A stretch of DNA of 59,715 nt from HOT-345 sp963531535 (GCA_963531535.1 CAUSGX010000006.1:1-59715); one strand, 5' to 3'; positions 1 to 9,857 are shown, counted from the first letter of the stretch. Notes: a model not told the origin generated them from the letters alone. Program-made: numbers and translations.

Positions 1-166
1 TATTAATTTGTGGTGCTACATTTTTAATGAAAAAAAATCTGATTTCAAGTCTTTTATAATTTTTTTTATTTATGTAAAATATGATTAGTAAATAATAAAA
101 CAATTCTTATTTTTATAAGTATTTATTTCTCTAAAAGTTTCTAGGTACTCTTTATGCTACATTTTA

Positions 167-194
167 ACCTTGCACAAGATATATTGTGCAAGGT
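167..194. repeat. Perfect 11-bp inverted repeat
   Basis: ACCTTGCACAA (167-177) and TTGTGCAAGGT (184-194) are exact reverse complements separated by 6 bases. There is no T-run after it on the plus strand and only TTAAAA on the minus strand, so it is a weak terminator at best. It could be an operator or a hairpin at the end of a gene outside the window. Confidence 0.6.
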
Positions 195-317
195 ATGAGT
201 GAAAAATAAAGGTAAACTATGGAGTATAAAATAATCTGATTTTGTAATAAATAAATATGTTAGTTTATAATTGTCTTATTCCAATCAGTAAAGAGAGGTC
301 TGGAAGGGGAATCTGAG

Positions 318-395
318 ATGAGAAGTGGAGGGGCAGTATGTATGCAAGAATTGTTTGATTTTCTTGCTTTTATATGTTTTTTTCTTATACTCTAG
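318..395 (+). CDS. Possible 25-residue membrane peptide
   Basis: ATG at 318 opens a 26-codon frame ending in TAG. The last 15 or so residues are hydrophobic (Phe, Leu, Ile, Cys). A G-rich stretch lies just upstream. Its end overlaps the predicted promoter of the next gene, which argues against it. Length and composition alone cannot separate it from chance. Confidence 0.12.
   Translation: MRSGGAVCMQELFDFLAFICFFLIL
364..391 (+). promoter_or_regulatory. Promoter of thioredoxin-like gene
   Basis: TTGCTT (364-369) and TATACT (386-391) are 16 bases apart, which predicts a leader of about 34 bases before the ATG at 432. Confidence 0.55.
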
Positions 396-431
396 CTTTG
401 CATATTTAACTCTATAAATACTATAACATAT

Positions 432-863
432 ATGAAAAAATTAACTATGGCTGCCCTCGGGGTTTGAGTAATCCTTTTGGCTTGAGGATTTTTTTTCTTC
501 AGTAATCAGGGACATTGTGATGATTTGAATTGTAAAAAGTCTGATTTTACTCAGTGAACCTGAATTATTCAGGAATATTCTGAGGAGAACTTACAGGCTG
601 CGTTTGATAGGAATGATCGTGTTGGGCTTTATTTTAAGGCAAATTGGTGTGGGAATTGTAAGGTTCTTGAGGAGGATCTTATTCAAAAAGGAATCCCAGC
701 TGGATCAACTGTTTTGAGTGTTGATTTTGACCAGGCTTTTGAACTTAGAAAACAATACGCAGTAAATAACCTTCACACTTTGGTGGTTATTGGTAAGGAC
801 ATGAATATGATCCATAAGGATAGTTCTGGTGAATATGATACTATCATCGGACTTCTTCAGTAA
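432..863 (+). CDS. Membrane-anchored thioredoxin-fold protein
   Basis: This 143-residue protein has one N-terminal hydrophobic segment (about residues 4-24, with two of its glycines coded by TGA) followed by a thioredoxin-like domain. The redox motif Trp-Cys-Gly-Asn-Cys-Lys lies at residues 72-77 and is preceded by a Leu-Tyr-Phe-Lys-Ala-Asn strand typical of the fold. It probably sits on the outer face of the cytoplasmic membrane and passes electrons to or from extracellular thiols. The next gene, 24 bases downstream, is a CcdA/DsbD-type membrane electron carrier, so the two look like one redox relay. The promoter at 364-391 supports this start. A CcmG/TlpA-like or DsbD-gamma-like role is equally possible. 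Confidence 0.8.
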
Positions 864-887
864 TTTTTAGTATTCTATTGACATCTT

Positions 888-1610
888 ATGATTTTGTTTT
901 TCGCATTTTTTGCAGGAGTGCTTTCTGTTTTAGCTCCTTGTGTTTTACCTGTGCTTCCAGTTTTGCTTTGAGGAGGTATTGCTAAGCAAAACTCAAAGTC
1001 TCCTTATATTATTCTGATTTCTTCTCTTGTTTTTATCTTTTTATTTACCCTTTTATTAAAGGTTTCTACGTTGTTTATTGCTGTTCCAAATTATATTTGG
1101 ACTTGGATTTCTGCGGTTATTATCTTAATTTATGGCGTTTTTATGCTCTTTCCTCAGTTATGGGATAGGTTAAAACTCCTCTTTTCAAGTTCTAAGCCAA
1201 CAGCTACTGTAAAAAAACAAGAAAAAAAGTCTGGATTTTGGGCTGATGTTGTGTTGGGTGCTTCATTGTGACCAATTTTTGCTAGCTGTTCTCCAACGTA
1301 TGCATTGATTATTTCAACAATCTTGCCTCAGAATCTTACAATGGGAATATTCAGTATTTTTGCCTATATTTTAGGTTTCTGATTGGTTTTAGCGATTGTT
1401 ATTTACTTCGGGAAAGAAGCTGTAAAAAAGCTGAATCGATATGCAAATCCAAATGGTATCTTTAAGAAAGTGATTTGAATACTCTTGATCCTCACAGGTG
1501 TTCTCATCCTTTCTGGAGGTTTTAAGTGGATTGAAGCTAAGCTCGTTGACTCCCCTTTCTGAAAAAATCTGATTAGAATAGAGAAAAATGCTCTTAATAA
1601 TTTACAATAA
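888..1610 (+). CDS. ccdA: CcdA/DsbD-like thiol-disulfide transmembrane protein
   Basis: This 240-residue protein has about six hydrophobic helices. Two conserved cysteines are visible: Cys18 in Leu-Ala-Pro-Cys-Val-Leu-Pro, the classic CcdA signature in the first helix, and Cys134 in Ala-Ser-Cys-Ser-Pro, preceded by a Gly coded by TGA. In the CcdA/DsbD family such a pair shuttles electrons from cytoplasmic thioredoxin across the membrane. The thioredoxin-fold protein just upstream is the obvious partner. There is no fused thioredoxin domain, so this is the short CcdA type. No cytochrome c maturation genes are visible nearby, so the job may be disulfide exchange in surface proteins. Confidence 0.82.
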
Positions 1611-1621
1611 AAGTTATATAA

Positions 1622-1648
1622 GAAAACTCCTCTGCTGAGCAGTTTTTT
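1622..1648. terminator. Bidirectional terminator
   Basis: AAAACT and AGTTTT pair around a short GCT/AGC inner stem, with A-rich and T-rich flanks. It lies between the convergent ccdA and DUF2461 genes. Confidence 0.55.
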
Positions 1649-1662
1649 GTATTTTGAGAAAC

Positions 1663-2454
1663 TTATTCACAGGCTTTTTGAAGGAAGTTAATCAATGGAG
1701 CTGCGATTTCTAGTCCCTTCTTAGCTTCTCAGAAAATATCTCATGATATGACGAGTTCATCACTTAGCTTTCTATCTCGGATTCGGTTTTTCATAAAGCA
1801 AAGCTGATAGAAAAACTGTTTCTGATTTTTAGGCATTGATTCAATAAATTCATTTGCTTCTTTATAGGTCATTTTTAGGATTTTTTGCCATTCTGGAGTC
1901 AGCTTTTTAATGCTTTTTTCATCATTTGCAAAGAGTTTTTTTAGTGTATAGAGTGACTTATAGTAAAGTACTTCATACTCTCACTCCTCTGCTCTCATTT
2001 CTAACTTTCAGAAATATTCTTGAAAAGGTTTAGAAGTCTGGATTTTTTTCCGCTCTTCAAAGTTGAGAATTGCATATTTTCTCATCTTGGGTTCCAATAT
2101 TGGTCCAGCTCTGAAGGCTCAAACACCAATAAAGCTGTTCTTATTTGTTAAATGGAAGTAAAAACATGGGTACCCACTCCTCCTCTTTTCATAGGAAAAC
2201 TCAGCTCAAAAGTGATTTTTATACGGTGTTTTTTCTCTACTGTAGCGAAGATCTTTATTAAATCTAAATATTGTTTGAGAGACTTTTAACTCAGATCGGA
2301 AGGGGAATAATTCCTTTGCACTTTGTAAAAGAGGCTCAAGAAAACGTTGGAATCTCTTCCTCTCTTGTTGATAGAGATCATAGTTTGTATGAAGCCATTC
2401 TGTAGTATTGTTTTTTTCTACTGCAGCGAGAAATTTTAGCGTGATTTCAAACAT
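1663..2454 (-). CDS. DUF2461 family protein
   Basis: This 263-residue protein begins with Phe-Glu-Ile-Thr-Leu-Lys-Phe-Leu and continues with an Asn-Asn-Thr-Thr-Glu-Trp-Leu block, which matches the conserved N-terminus of the DUF2461/TIGR02453 family. A later Arg-Phe-Asn-Lys-Asp-Leu-Arg-Tyr block followed by Tyr-Lys-Asn-His-Phe-Gly (the Gly coded by TGA) is also typical. The family has no established function. The ATG at 2454 fits the family N-terminus; a TTG at 2493 would add 13 residues and sit 4 bases after lgt. It lies directly downstream of lgt on the same strand and is probably co-transcribed with it. Confidence 0.75.
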
Positions 2455-2497
2455 TTTGAGACTAAAGGGAAAATAAAAGGAATGAATATACAAAAGT

Positions 2498-3340
2498 TTA
2501 ATTCAGATTTTTTTCTTTTTGTGTTCTTAAAAAGAGCTTTATAACTATTGCAATAAGAATAAATAAAATGAAGAACCACTGGCTTTTTGTGAAAAATCAT
2601 ATGAATTCTAACTGACTATCCGCTCTAAGATATTCTAGTAAGAATCTGATAATTGAGTAATAAAGGAGAAAGTTGGTACTTAAGATTCAGATTTTTATTT
2701 TTTCTGTTTTTAGGTAAGTTCTTAGTGTCAGTAGCTGTATAATGAATATGATTGCTCATTCTAGAAGCATTGATAGGAAGTTGGTATTTACTCTTGGTAG
2801 GGCATCTATTTTCGTATAGACATGTGTAAGTCCTAGGTTTTGAAAGAGCTGTGCTAGTTGGCTTGGGAGCTCTGAGATGGGGATTCCATAAAGCTCTTGG
2901 TTTAGAAAGTTCCCGCATCTTCAGAGGAGAATTCAGAGTGGAACAAAGATAAGAATCATATCAAAAAGAAGTAAAAAATCAGATTTTTTAAGCTTTTGAA
3001 ATCGTGAGAAGATTGCGATAGCAATTACTACCCCGATAATTCCTCAAATAAAAGACATTCCTCCTTCTCGAACTTTGAAAATTTCACTAAGATGTGTGAA
3101 ATAATATCCATTTCCGTAAATCAGTACATGCCCTCCCCTTCCTCAGAGAATAACTCATAGTGCGATCACTAAAATGAGGTCTTCAAGATTTTCGGTTAGA
3201 ATTTTTTTTACTCTTGGATAGGGAGCTATAAATGCTTGTTTTCCTAACCAAGCGAGTCAAAGATATCCTAGAAGAAATGCGATTGCGTAGAAAATGCCGT
3301 ATCGATAGATAGAAAATCAAAAAATACTGAATGCAACCAT
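2498..3340 (-). CDS. lgt: Prolipoprotein diacylglyceryl transferase
   Basis: Lgt moves diacylglycerol from phosphatidylglycerol to the lipobox cysteine of prolipoproteins. This 280-residue protein has about seven membrane helices. It carries Gly-Arg-Gly-Gly-His at 67-71, the signature Gly-Arg-Cys-Gly-Asn-Phe-Leu-Asn-Gln-Glu at 140-149, and a late Arg-Phe-Leu-Leu-Glu-Tyr-Leu-Arg block. Many glycines are TGA. One oddity: in the Gly-Gly-Met-Ser-Phe-x-Gly-Gly loop, where a His is usually found (His103 in E. coli), this protein has Ile98. A TTGAAA-N16-TATACT promoter (3365-3392) places transcription start about 18 bases before the ATG at 3340, which supports this start. At least one lipoprotein substrate is encoded nearby (5919-6605). 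Confidence 0.88.
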
Positions 3341-3364
3341 TGCTCTTCTTAAAATAAATGCTTG

Positions 3365-3392
3365 AGTATATTTTTTTGGAAAAGGGTTTCAA
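3365..3392 (-). promoter_or_regulatory. Promoter of lgt
   Basis: On the minus strand TTGAAA (3392-3387) and TATACT (3370-3365) are 16 bases apart. Confidence 0.6.
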
Positions 3393-3420
3393 TCAGTTTT
3401 GAGCGAAAAGGGGAAAAAAT

Positions 3421-3448
3421 TTGCAAAAAAAACGCTTTTGAATATAAT
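3421..3448 (+). promoter_or_regulatory. Promoter of pilB
   Basis: TTGCAA (3421-3426) and a consensus TATAAT (3443-3448) are 16 bases apart. A TTG at 3399 would lie upstream of this promoter, so the ATG at 3483 is the better start for the ATPase gene. Confidence 0.6.
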
Positions 3449-3482
3449 TATTAAGGTTTTTACCTTTGATTTTGAAAATTGG

Positions 3483-5069
3483 ATGGCAGATTTGATAAAA
3501 TCAATTCTCGATTTGCAGGCAGTGAAAGAAATACAGCCAGATTTTTCTGTTTTAAAAATTATTCCTAGAGACTTGGCAAAGTCTGCTCAAATCCTTATTT
3601 TTTCTACTCCTAAAAGGAAGCATCTCAACGCTCTAACTACCAATAATCATCCAGAAGAGGTAAGAAGGATCCTTCATCAGCTTGAAAATAAGGGCCTTGT
3701 AACTGAGGTTTTTTATACAACAGTTGAGGGATTCGATTTTGCAATGGAACGATATTCGCAAATGCAGAATCAAGCTGAACAAATTGCACAGAAGCATTTA
3801 GAACAGCAAAAAGCTGAATGAAAGTCCGCTATTGATTTAATCCAAGAATTTTTTGAACAGAGAGAAGATAAAGATCCATGAGATTTTATTAAGGAAATGA
3901 TTAGGTTAGCGTTTCAAAGCTGAGCTTCAGATCTGCATTTTCAGTCTGAAGATGAAGGCATTCAAATGAAGATTAGACTCGATGGAGTTTTGCATAGTTT
4001 AGTTTTGTTTTCTCATCAGGAGTTTTGGAAATATATGCAGAAAATCAAGTTTATCTCTGGGGTTAAGATGAATATTGAATACTTACCACAAGATGGAAGA
4101 TTTTCATTTGAGGCATCAGATAGAAACTGAGTTCAAAAGAAAGTTGATGCCAGAATTAACTTTATGCCTGGGATAAAGAGTGAGAATGTTGTGATCAGAT
4201 TTCTTGATGCTTCAAAAACTATTGATCATTTTGAAGAGATTGGATTTTCTGCTTATCATATCGCACTTTTGAAAAAATATATGCAGAAAACAACAGGAAT
4301 CATTATTATTACAGGTCCGACTGGATCTGGAAAGACAACTACCCTCTATACTATTCTCAAACAACTTAATGACGGGACTAAGAAAATAATTACGCTAGAA
4401 GATCCGATTGAATACAAGATTAGTGGAATTCAGCAATCTCAGATTAATTATGATAAATGATATGATTATGAAACTGGTCTCAAGGCAATATTGAGGCAAG
4501 ATCCAGATATTATCCTGGTTTGAGAAACAAGAACCAAGGAAACGGCACAAATAGCAATTAACGCTGCTCTTACTGGGCATCTGGTCTTTACTACACTACA
4601 TACAAACTCAGTGTTAGATTCTCTTTCTAGACTGATGAATATGTGAGTTGAGCCTTATCTTTTGACTCCTGCATTGCAACTTGTAATAGGTCAGAGGCTG
4701 GTTCGTAAAGCTTGTCCTCATTGTAGTACTCGAGAAGATGCAACACCAGAAGAAAATGCTGAAATCCTTGCTCATTTGGAGCATATTCAAAAGTTTCATC
4801 CAGATTTTTGATCTTCTTATCAAGGGAAGATACTTCGTACAAAATGATGTGAACACTGTAATCATTCAGGATATAGCTGAAGAATCGCAATTCTTGAACT
4901 CCTTGAAATTACTGATGATTTAAGAGCAAAAATTCTAAATAATCCCTATGGTCAAGATTTAACAGAAACGGTAAAAGAATCTGATTTCCTACCATTGCAA
5001 GATGATGGAATATTGAAGGTGATATCTTGAGAAACAACGCTAGAAGAAATCCATAGAGTAAGTTACTAA
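3483..5069 (+). CDS. pilB: Type IV pilus assembly ATPase PilB/GspE
   Basis: This 528-residue hexameric ATPase would power pilus extension or type II secretion from the cytoplasmic face. The Walker A motif Gly-Pro-Thr-Gly-Ser-Gly-Lys-Thr is at 278-285. It is followed by the Asp box (Leu-Glu-Asp-Pro-Ile-Glu-Tyr), a Walker B region (Arg-Gln-Asp-Pro-Asp-Ile-Ile-Leu-Val-Gly-Glu) and a His box (Thr-Thr-Leu-His-Thr-Asn). A zinc motif of two Cys pairs (411/414 and 456/459) separates it from PilT-type ATPases. The N-terminal domain is reduced compared with E. coli PilB-like proteins. The matching retraction ATPase PilT is at 53045-54160; no pilin or PilC platform gene is in this window. Confidence 0.9.
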
Positions 5070-5074
5070 TAAAG

Positions 5075-5096
5075 ACTCAGAACTTCTGAGTTTTTT
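5075..5096 (+). terminator. Rho-independent terminator after pilB
   Basis: ACTCAGAA and TTCTGAGT form an 8-bp stem with a one-base loop, followed by TTTTTT. Confidence 0.75.
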
Positions 5097-5160
5097 ATTT
5101 TTACTTGACTTTATAGCTCGAGAAGACTAGACTAGGAGGTGTTTAGATATTTTTTTCTTG

Positions 5161-5883
5161 ATGCTTTACCTTTATAGCTTTGATCAGTTTGCAGGTTTTG
5201 ATAGAGTTTTTGCTTATCAATGAGATGAGAAACTTGCTATTTGAGATTTAGTTTCTTTTGGTGATAACCTCTTTTTGGTCCTGTGAGAAAAGATCGCTTT
5301 TCCTGAGCTTTACACTACTCTTTTTGTTCAGGTTGGTAGCTTTCCTATAGTTGAAAAATGATTTTTTTCTGAGAAATATATTGAACTCTTGCATTGGATG
5401 GTCTATTATTGGTACTCAAATTATAAGACAGTTATAAAGCTTTTTTTTGAATGAGACGCACTTAGTTTACTTCAAAGGAAGGGGAAAATAAATAAAAAAA
5501 CAAAAAAAATTGAGGTTTCCGTTGGGAAACAACAAATAGTCGCTGAAAATAGTCAGATTTTAGTTGTCTTTCCTGATCTTTGGACTCGTGAGAACTATCT
5601 TCAGGCAGATAAAGAGGCTTTACTGCTTAATAGTTTAGATACTCTAGTGAGAAAGCAGACCAATCGACGAAGGATAAAGCAGTCTTTGCCTGGTATTATT
5701 ATTGCGACTGGATCGGAGATTTTTCAAGATTTCAAGAATCTAAGTGATATCTTCTTTGTTGAGCCACAAAAGTGGTATTATGCGAGCCAACAAGATCCTA
5801 GATATAAGGTATGAACTGTTCTTGAAAAGATGAGCGAATTGCGAGGAGCTAAGATGAGTGAGATTTCTTCTGAAATGTTATAA
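5161..5883 (+). CDS. Degenerate PriA-like protein, helicase motifs lost
   Basis: This 240-residue protein aligns by eye with the front half of primosomal protein N' (PriA). It begins with a Phe-Asp-x-Val-Phe-Ala-Tyr stretch and a Gly-Asp-Leu-Val-Ser-Phe-Gly strand (3' DNA-binding domain). A Leu-Leu-His-Trp-Met-Val-Tyr-Tyr-Trp helix follows, then an Ile-Leu-Val-Val-Phe-Pro-Asp strand. A block at about 177-215 resembles PriA's GTRSA motif and the Lys-Gln-Asp-x-Pro-Arg-Tyr segment (here Gln-Gln-Asp-Pro-Arg-Tyr). There is no Walker A motif, the DEEH box reads Val-Glu-Pro-Gln (200-203), and the whole C-terminal helicase lobe is missing. It cannot be an ordinary helicase. It may be a DNA-binding relic or a repurposed replication-restart factor. 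Confidence 0.5.
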
Positions 5884-5884
5884 A

Positions 5885-5908
5885 AAAGCTGGTTTGTTCC
5901 AGCTTTCT
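5885..5908. terminator. Bidirectional terminator
   Basis: AAAGCTGG and CCAGCTTT form an 8-bp stem around a TTTGTT loop, with A-rich 5' and T-rich 3' flanks. It serves the converging PriA-like and lipoprotein genes. Confidence 0.7.
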
Positions 5909-5918
5909 CTTATATTCT

Positions 5919-6605
5919 CTATTCATCTTTCGGAATAATAAATTTATAAGCAATCCTATTTTCTTTTGCTAAAGGAGTAATTTTGAAATGATAACCTCAA
6001 TAAGTAGCCTCTTCTTTGAGCCCTGTATAAAAGATAACATCATTATCTGATAGTGTCATTTTCTCTCAAGATTTCAAAATATATTGGGTCTCTCTTGGTG
6101 GTAAGACAGCTCCAGAGAAAAGATCGACATCTAGAGGTCTCGTCGTAGGTCAAGCACAATTACTATTACTTTTAGTCGTATAGAGAGCTTCAGTGTTTAT
6201 CTCAACAATTCCGCTAAGTACTCTAATTTCAACTTTTGCTCCAGAAAGCAACTCACTATAATCTCCCATATCAACGTAAATAGACTCTCCATAATCTAGA
6301 CGCATATCCTTTTCTTCTAGGTAATTCAGGAAGTGATGTCAGAATTCTCTCCCGTTATCACAGACATGCTCTGCATTTTCTATTTTTGAACAATCCTTAT
6401 ATTTACAGAGTTTTTCTTTTTCACAATCTTTGAAAGCCCAATAAAAATACGGAAATTCTCAAAAGGCTCTCATTTTCTCCTCACGAGTGTATATTTTTTC
6501 TGGAGAAGGAAAAGGAGCAGGACATTCAATCGGTCCTCTAGTGTGTGAACATCCGACAAGGAGAATAGAAAACAGGATTACCAGTAATCACCTTATTTTA
6601 CTCAT
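5919..6605 (-). CDS. Lipoprotein of unknown function
   Basis: This 228-residue protein starts with a classic lipoprotein signal: a basic n-region (Ser-Lys-Ile-Arg), a hydrophobic core and the lipobox Leu-Val-Gly-Cys at 16-19, so Cys19 should be lipidated by Lgt and the protein held on the outer membrane leaflet. The mature part has a cluster of seven or eight cysteines before residue 85, several in Cys-x(4-6)-Cys spacing, which suggests disulfides that the CcdA/thioredoxin pair could service. The C-terminal half looks like a beta-rich domain. The family was not recognised. Confidence 0.75.
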
Positions 6606-6658
6606 GATATCTAAGAAACAAAAATAAAACTGAGTTAAAACAATATTATATACTACCA

Positions 6659-6692
6659 TTCAATTCTATTTTATATTCAATTCTATTTTATA
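6659..6692. repeat. 17-bp tandem duplication at a stop codon
   Basis: A 17-base unit beginning TTCAATTCTA occurs twice back to back, 6659-6675 and 6676-6692. The second copy covers the TAA stop of the flavodoxin-fold gene (6688-6690), so the duplication added sequence just after the gene. Confidence 0.8.
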
Positions 6693-7263
6693 TCTTTCCA
6701 ACAACTCTTCTCACTTGATCAAAAAGATTGTCCATCAATTTTTTCTGTTTTCTTCTTTTACGAATGTGGTCAAAGATAGTTACTTTATCAAGTTTGATAC
6801 CAGGGAGGTAAAATCTGATCCATCGAGAAACTCTGATTGGAGTTGGTAATCGTCTATAGAGAAAACCAGGTCCATCACAAGTAGCTATAAATTCAAACTT
6901 TTTCCCTTTTAATAGTGGCTCTGGCCCTTTTTTTGTATAACGATAAGCGAATTTTGCTGTAAACACGTTCTCATACCAGCTTTTGAACTTTGATGGAGCA
7001 TCATTGAACCAAATAGGGAAAAAGACTACAAATTTATCTGTTTCTTTGACTTTCCCCTCTCGCCAAGCCCTGAGTTCTGGATCATTCGTCGGGATTTTAT
7101 CTGAGCAGAATGTTAAATATCAGAAATCCCCTTCTTTATCTTGGTAAAGATTGATTTGTTCAACATCATATTTGTTTTTTAATTCATCAAGTGCGATATT
7201 TGCAAATTGATGAGAAAGTGAGTTTTCATCTGGGTGAACCGTTAATAAGAGTATTTTTTTCAT
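6688..7263 (-). CDS. NAD(P)H:quinone oxidoreductase-like flavodoxin-fold protein
   Basis: This 191-residue protein matches the small flavodoxin-like oxidoreductases (NQO1/MdaB/KefF group). It has an N-terminal beta strand followed by His-Pro-Asp-Glu-Asn-Ser, which binds the FMN phosphate in this family. A Phe-Phe-Pro-Ile-Trp-Phe-Asn-Asp-Ala-Pro loop follows (usually Phe-Pro-Leu-Trp-Trp), then a Phe-Lys-Ser-Trp-Tyr-Glu-Asn-Val-Phe helix. It should reduce quinones or similar acceptors with NAD(P)H in the cytoplasm. It starts 19 bases after the tex stop codon and is probably in the same transcript. The exact acceptor cannot be told from sequence. Confidence 0.78.
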
Positions 7264-7282
7264 TGAGATGAGAACAGATAAA

Positions 7283-9562
7283 TTAAGAAAAGTTAATATT
7301 CCCTGATAAAGAGGTTCAAAAATTCTGATTTTTTATCTCTTTTTGTTTCTGTGGCTTTGGATTAGAATATTTTCTAGGTTGATTAGCTTGTACAGACTCA
7401 TCTTTCATAGAGAGGGAGAGCTTTTCTCTTTCTCTATCAATATCAAGGACTCTTACTTCTACTTGCTGTCCTACTTTCACTACATCATTTGGATTTTGTA
7501 CAAAGTAATTCGCAAGCTGGGATTTGTGCACGAGACCATCATTATGCAAACCAACATCTACAAAGGCTCAAAAATCTGTCACATTTCTCACTACTCCTTG
7601 CAACTTCATTCAGATTTCTACATCTTTGATATCTAAAATATCAGACTTGAAGCAAGGAGCTTCAATCTCTTCTCTTGGGTCGAGTCATGGTCTTTGGAGT
7701 TCCTTGAGAATATCTTGCATTGTTTCATATCAAAGTTCATATTTCTGTGCAAAGTTTTCTATATCATTTTCTGAATATTGGGGCAAATCTTGTATTGGTA
7801 AAGTCAGATTTTTCTTTTTCATTCCAAGCATTTCTTCTAGGAATGCGTAGGTTTGTTTATGATTATCTGGATGGATCCCCGTACTATCAAGGATTTCTTT
7901 ACCTCATTTGATTCTAAGGAATCAGATCGCCTGTTCATATGCCTTTGGTCAGAGTCCCTTTACTTTCTTAATTTGTTTTTTATCTTCAAAAAGTCAATTC
8001 TCATCTCTATAAGCAACAAGATTTTTCGCAACCGTTGTTGAAAGTCCAGCGATATACTGCAAAAGTGTATAACTTGCGGTATTTACATCTACACCAACTG
8101 CATTTACGACGTCTTCGACCTTTTCTTCTAGTTTTTCTTTGAGAAACTTTTGATCAACATCATGCTGATACTGCCCTACTCCAATAGCTTTAGGATCTAT
8201 TTTTGTGAGTTCAGCTAATGGATCCTGGACTCTATGAGCAATACTGATTGCACCTCTAATTGTTACATCAAGATCTGGATACTCATCTTGAGCTAATTTA
8301 GAAGCAGAATATACTGAAGCTCCTGCTTCTGAAGTAATGATGTATTGGGTTTTTAGATTATTCTTTTTGATAAAATCTGCAACTACTTTCTCTGATTCTC
8401 TACTTGCGGTTCAGTTTCCAATTACAATAAGTTGAATTCAGAATTTTTTTACTAATTCTAATAGTGTTTTTTCAGCTTCAGCAATTTTCTTCTGAGGTTC
8501 GGTTGGATAAATTACTTCTTTTGCGAGAAATTTTCCCGTTTGATCTACAACTGCAAGTTTACATCCCGTTCTAAATGCTGGATCAAATCCAAGAACTGTC
8601 AGTCCTTTTACTGGAGGCGTTAGAAGAAGATTTTTTAGGTTGTCTCAGAAGACTTTGATCGCCGATTCATCAGATCGTCTCTTTTTATCTGCTCTAAGCT
8701 CTCTTTCGATTGAAGGTAGTAAGAGTCTTTCTAGTCCGTCATCTATTGCTTCTTTGAGGTATTCTAGGCTTGAGTTTCGATTTTTGGGAATAAAAAAATG
8801 AGATGAAAATTCTGATATTTTTTCTGCTGAAAATTGCAATTTGATTGAGAGTTGTTTTTCTTTTTCTGCTCTATTTACTGCTAAGTAAGCATATGAAGGG
8901 ATTTCTGAGAGTTTTTTTTGATATTCTTTATAGATTTTGTAAACTCAGTTCTCCTCAAATGTTTTTGTCGCTTTAGTAAAAAGTATCGCGTTAAGCTCTT
9001 CAAATTCCTTAATCTTGGCTCTCAAATCAGCATGATCAGAGACCCCCTCCGCAACGATATCTTTTGCTCATTGAATTGCTTCCTGAACTGACTTTACTGA
9101 GGTTTTCTCATCTCCAGTATCTTTAATATATTTCTCTGCCTCTGCTTCAAATTCATCCTTTGAGAGTTGCGCCTTTGCAAGGATCTTGGCTAATGGCTCA
9201 AGTCCTTTTGCCTTTGCAATTGTGGCTTTTGTATTTTTCTTCTCCTTAAATGGTCTATAGAGATCCTCAAGCCTTGCAAGCGTCTCAGCTTCAAGAATTT
9301 GCTGTTTAAGTTCTGATGTTAAAAGTCCTTTCTCATCTATAAGACGAAGGATATCCTCTTTTCTTGCTTCGAGATTTTTAGTATAACTATAGAGTTCAAA
9401 AAAATCACGAAGTTGCTCGTCTGTAGCTCCTTTTGTCATCTCTTTACGATAACGAGCAATAAAAGGGATAGTATTTCATTCATCTAAAAGCTGAATGATA
9501 TTTGAGATTACTCAGGTTTCCATTCAGGTTTTTTGTCTAATAATTCAGATGAGTTTTTCCAT
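7283..9562 (-). CDS. tex: Tex family RNA-binding transcription accessory protein
   Basis: At 759 residues this matches full-length Tex. The N-terminal helical part contains Thr-Ile-Pro-Phe-Ile-Ala-Arg-Tyr-Arg-Lys-Glu, one of the best-conserved Tex signatures. A YqgF/RNase H-like domain begins near 318 (Leu-Gly-Phe-Asp-Pro-Ala-Phe-Arg-Thr-Gly). A helix-hairpin-helix region follows, and an S1 RNA-binding domain lies at about 650-720. The last TGA, 11 codons before the real stop TAA, is read as Gly and adds a short tail. Tex acts on nucleic acid in the cytoplasm; its exact role in most bacteria is unsettled. It is 24 bases behind a small gene and 19 bases before the flavodoxin-fold gene, so the three look like one operon. 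Confidence 0.92.
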
Positions 9563-9586
9563 ATGTTTGTGTATAAATAATAAATA

Positions 9587-9784
9587 CTAGATTTGAGGCT
9601 CTCTTTTTTTGATAAGATTATTTTCAAATTTTTCAAGCGCGGGACTGATCTGGTTTGGAGCAAGTGTTTGTGTCGTTGCTTCCTGGGTATTTGGTGTATT
9701 TTTCACTAGATCAAGGAGTGAGTTGCTATTTTCTTTGATCACTTCTTGAGCCTTTTCAGATCATGGATTAGGAGTGTTTGCCAT
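9587..9784 (-). CDS. Small hypothetical protein upstream of tex
   Basis: This 65-residue frame starts at ATG 9784 and ends in TAG. It is hydrophilic and low in complexity, rich in Asn, Pro, Glu, Lys and Thr, with no membrane segment. A promoter with a 16-base spacer lies just upstream (9827-9854), and the gap to tex is 24 bases, so it appears to be the first gene of the tex operon. No family was recognised. It could also be a leader ORF. Confidence 0.55.
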
Positions 9785-9813
9785 AGGAAGAATAGAAAAT
9801 AAAAAGAATAAAA

Positions 9814-9822
9814 AATCTGATT
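9814..9822. repeat. AATCWGATT motif copy
   Basis: An AATCTGATT core inside runs of A and T, in the leader between the tex-operon promoter and the first start codon. Confidence 0.6.
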
Positions 9823-9826
9823 TTTT

Positions 9827-9854
9827 ATTGTATGATATTCTCCAAAAAATTCAA
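9827..9854 (-). promoter_or_regulatory. Promoter of the tex operon
   Basis: On the minus strand TTGAAT (9854-9849) and TACAAT (9832-9827) are 16 bases apart. Confidence 0.55.
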
Positions 9855-9857
9855 GTA

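Larger units (their letters stand above)
1..431. other. Gene-poor leader region
   Basis: No convincing long gene is seen here. The stretch is very AT-rich and holds two copies of the AATCWGATT motif (36-44 and 233-241), a perfect 11-bp inverted repeat (167-194), a purine-rich patch (about 290-340), a possible 25-residue ORF (318-395) and the promoter of the thioredoxin-like gene. Confidence 0.6.

Noticed and set aside
2625..2918. A 97-codon minus-strand frame
   Set aside because: It is a shadow of lgt in another frame; the lgt frame carries the family motifs.
432..5069. Pseudogenes with in-frame TGA stops
   Set aside because: The TGAs fall on glycine positions and the same pattern holds for every gene, so this is a reassigned codon and not decay.
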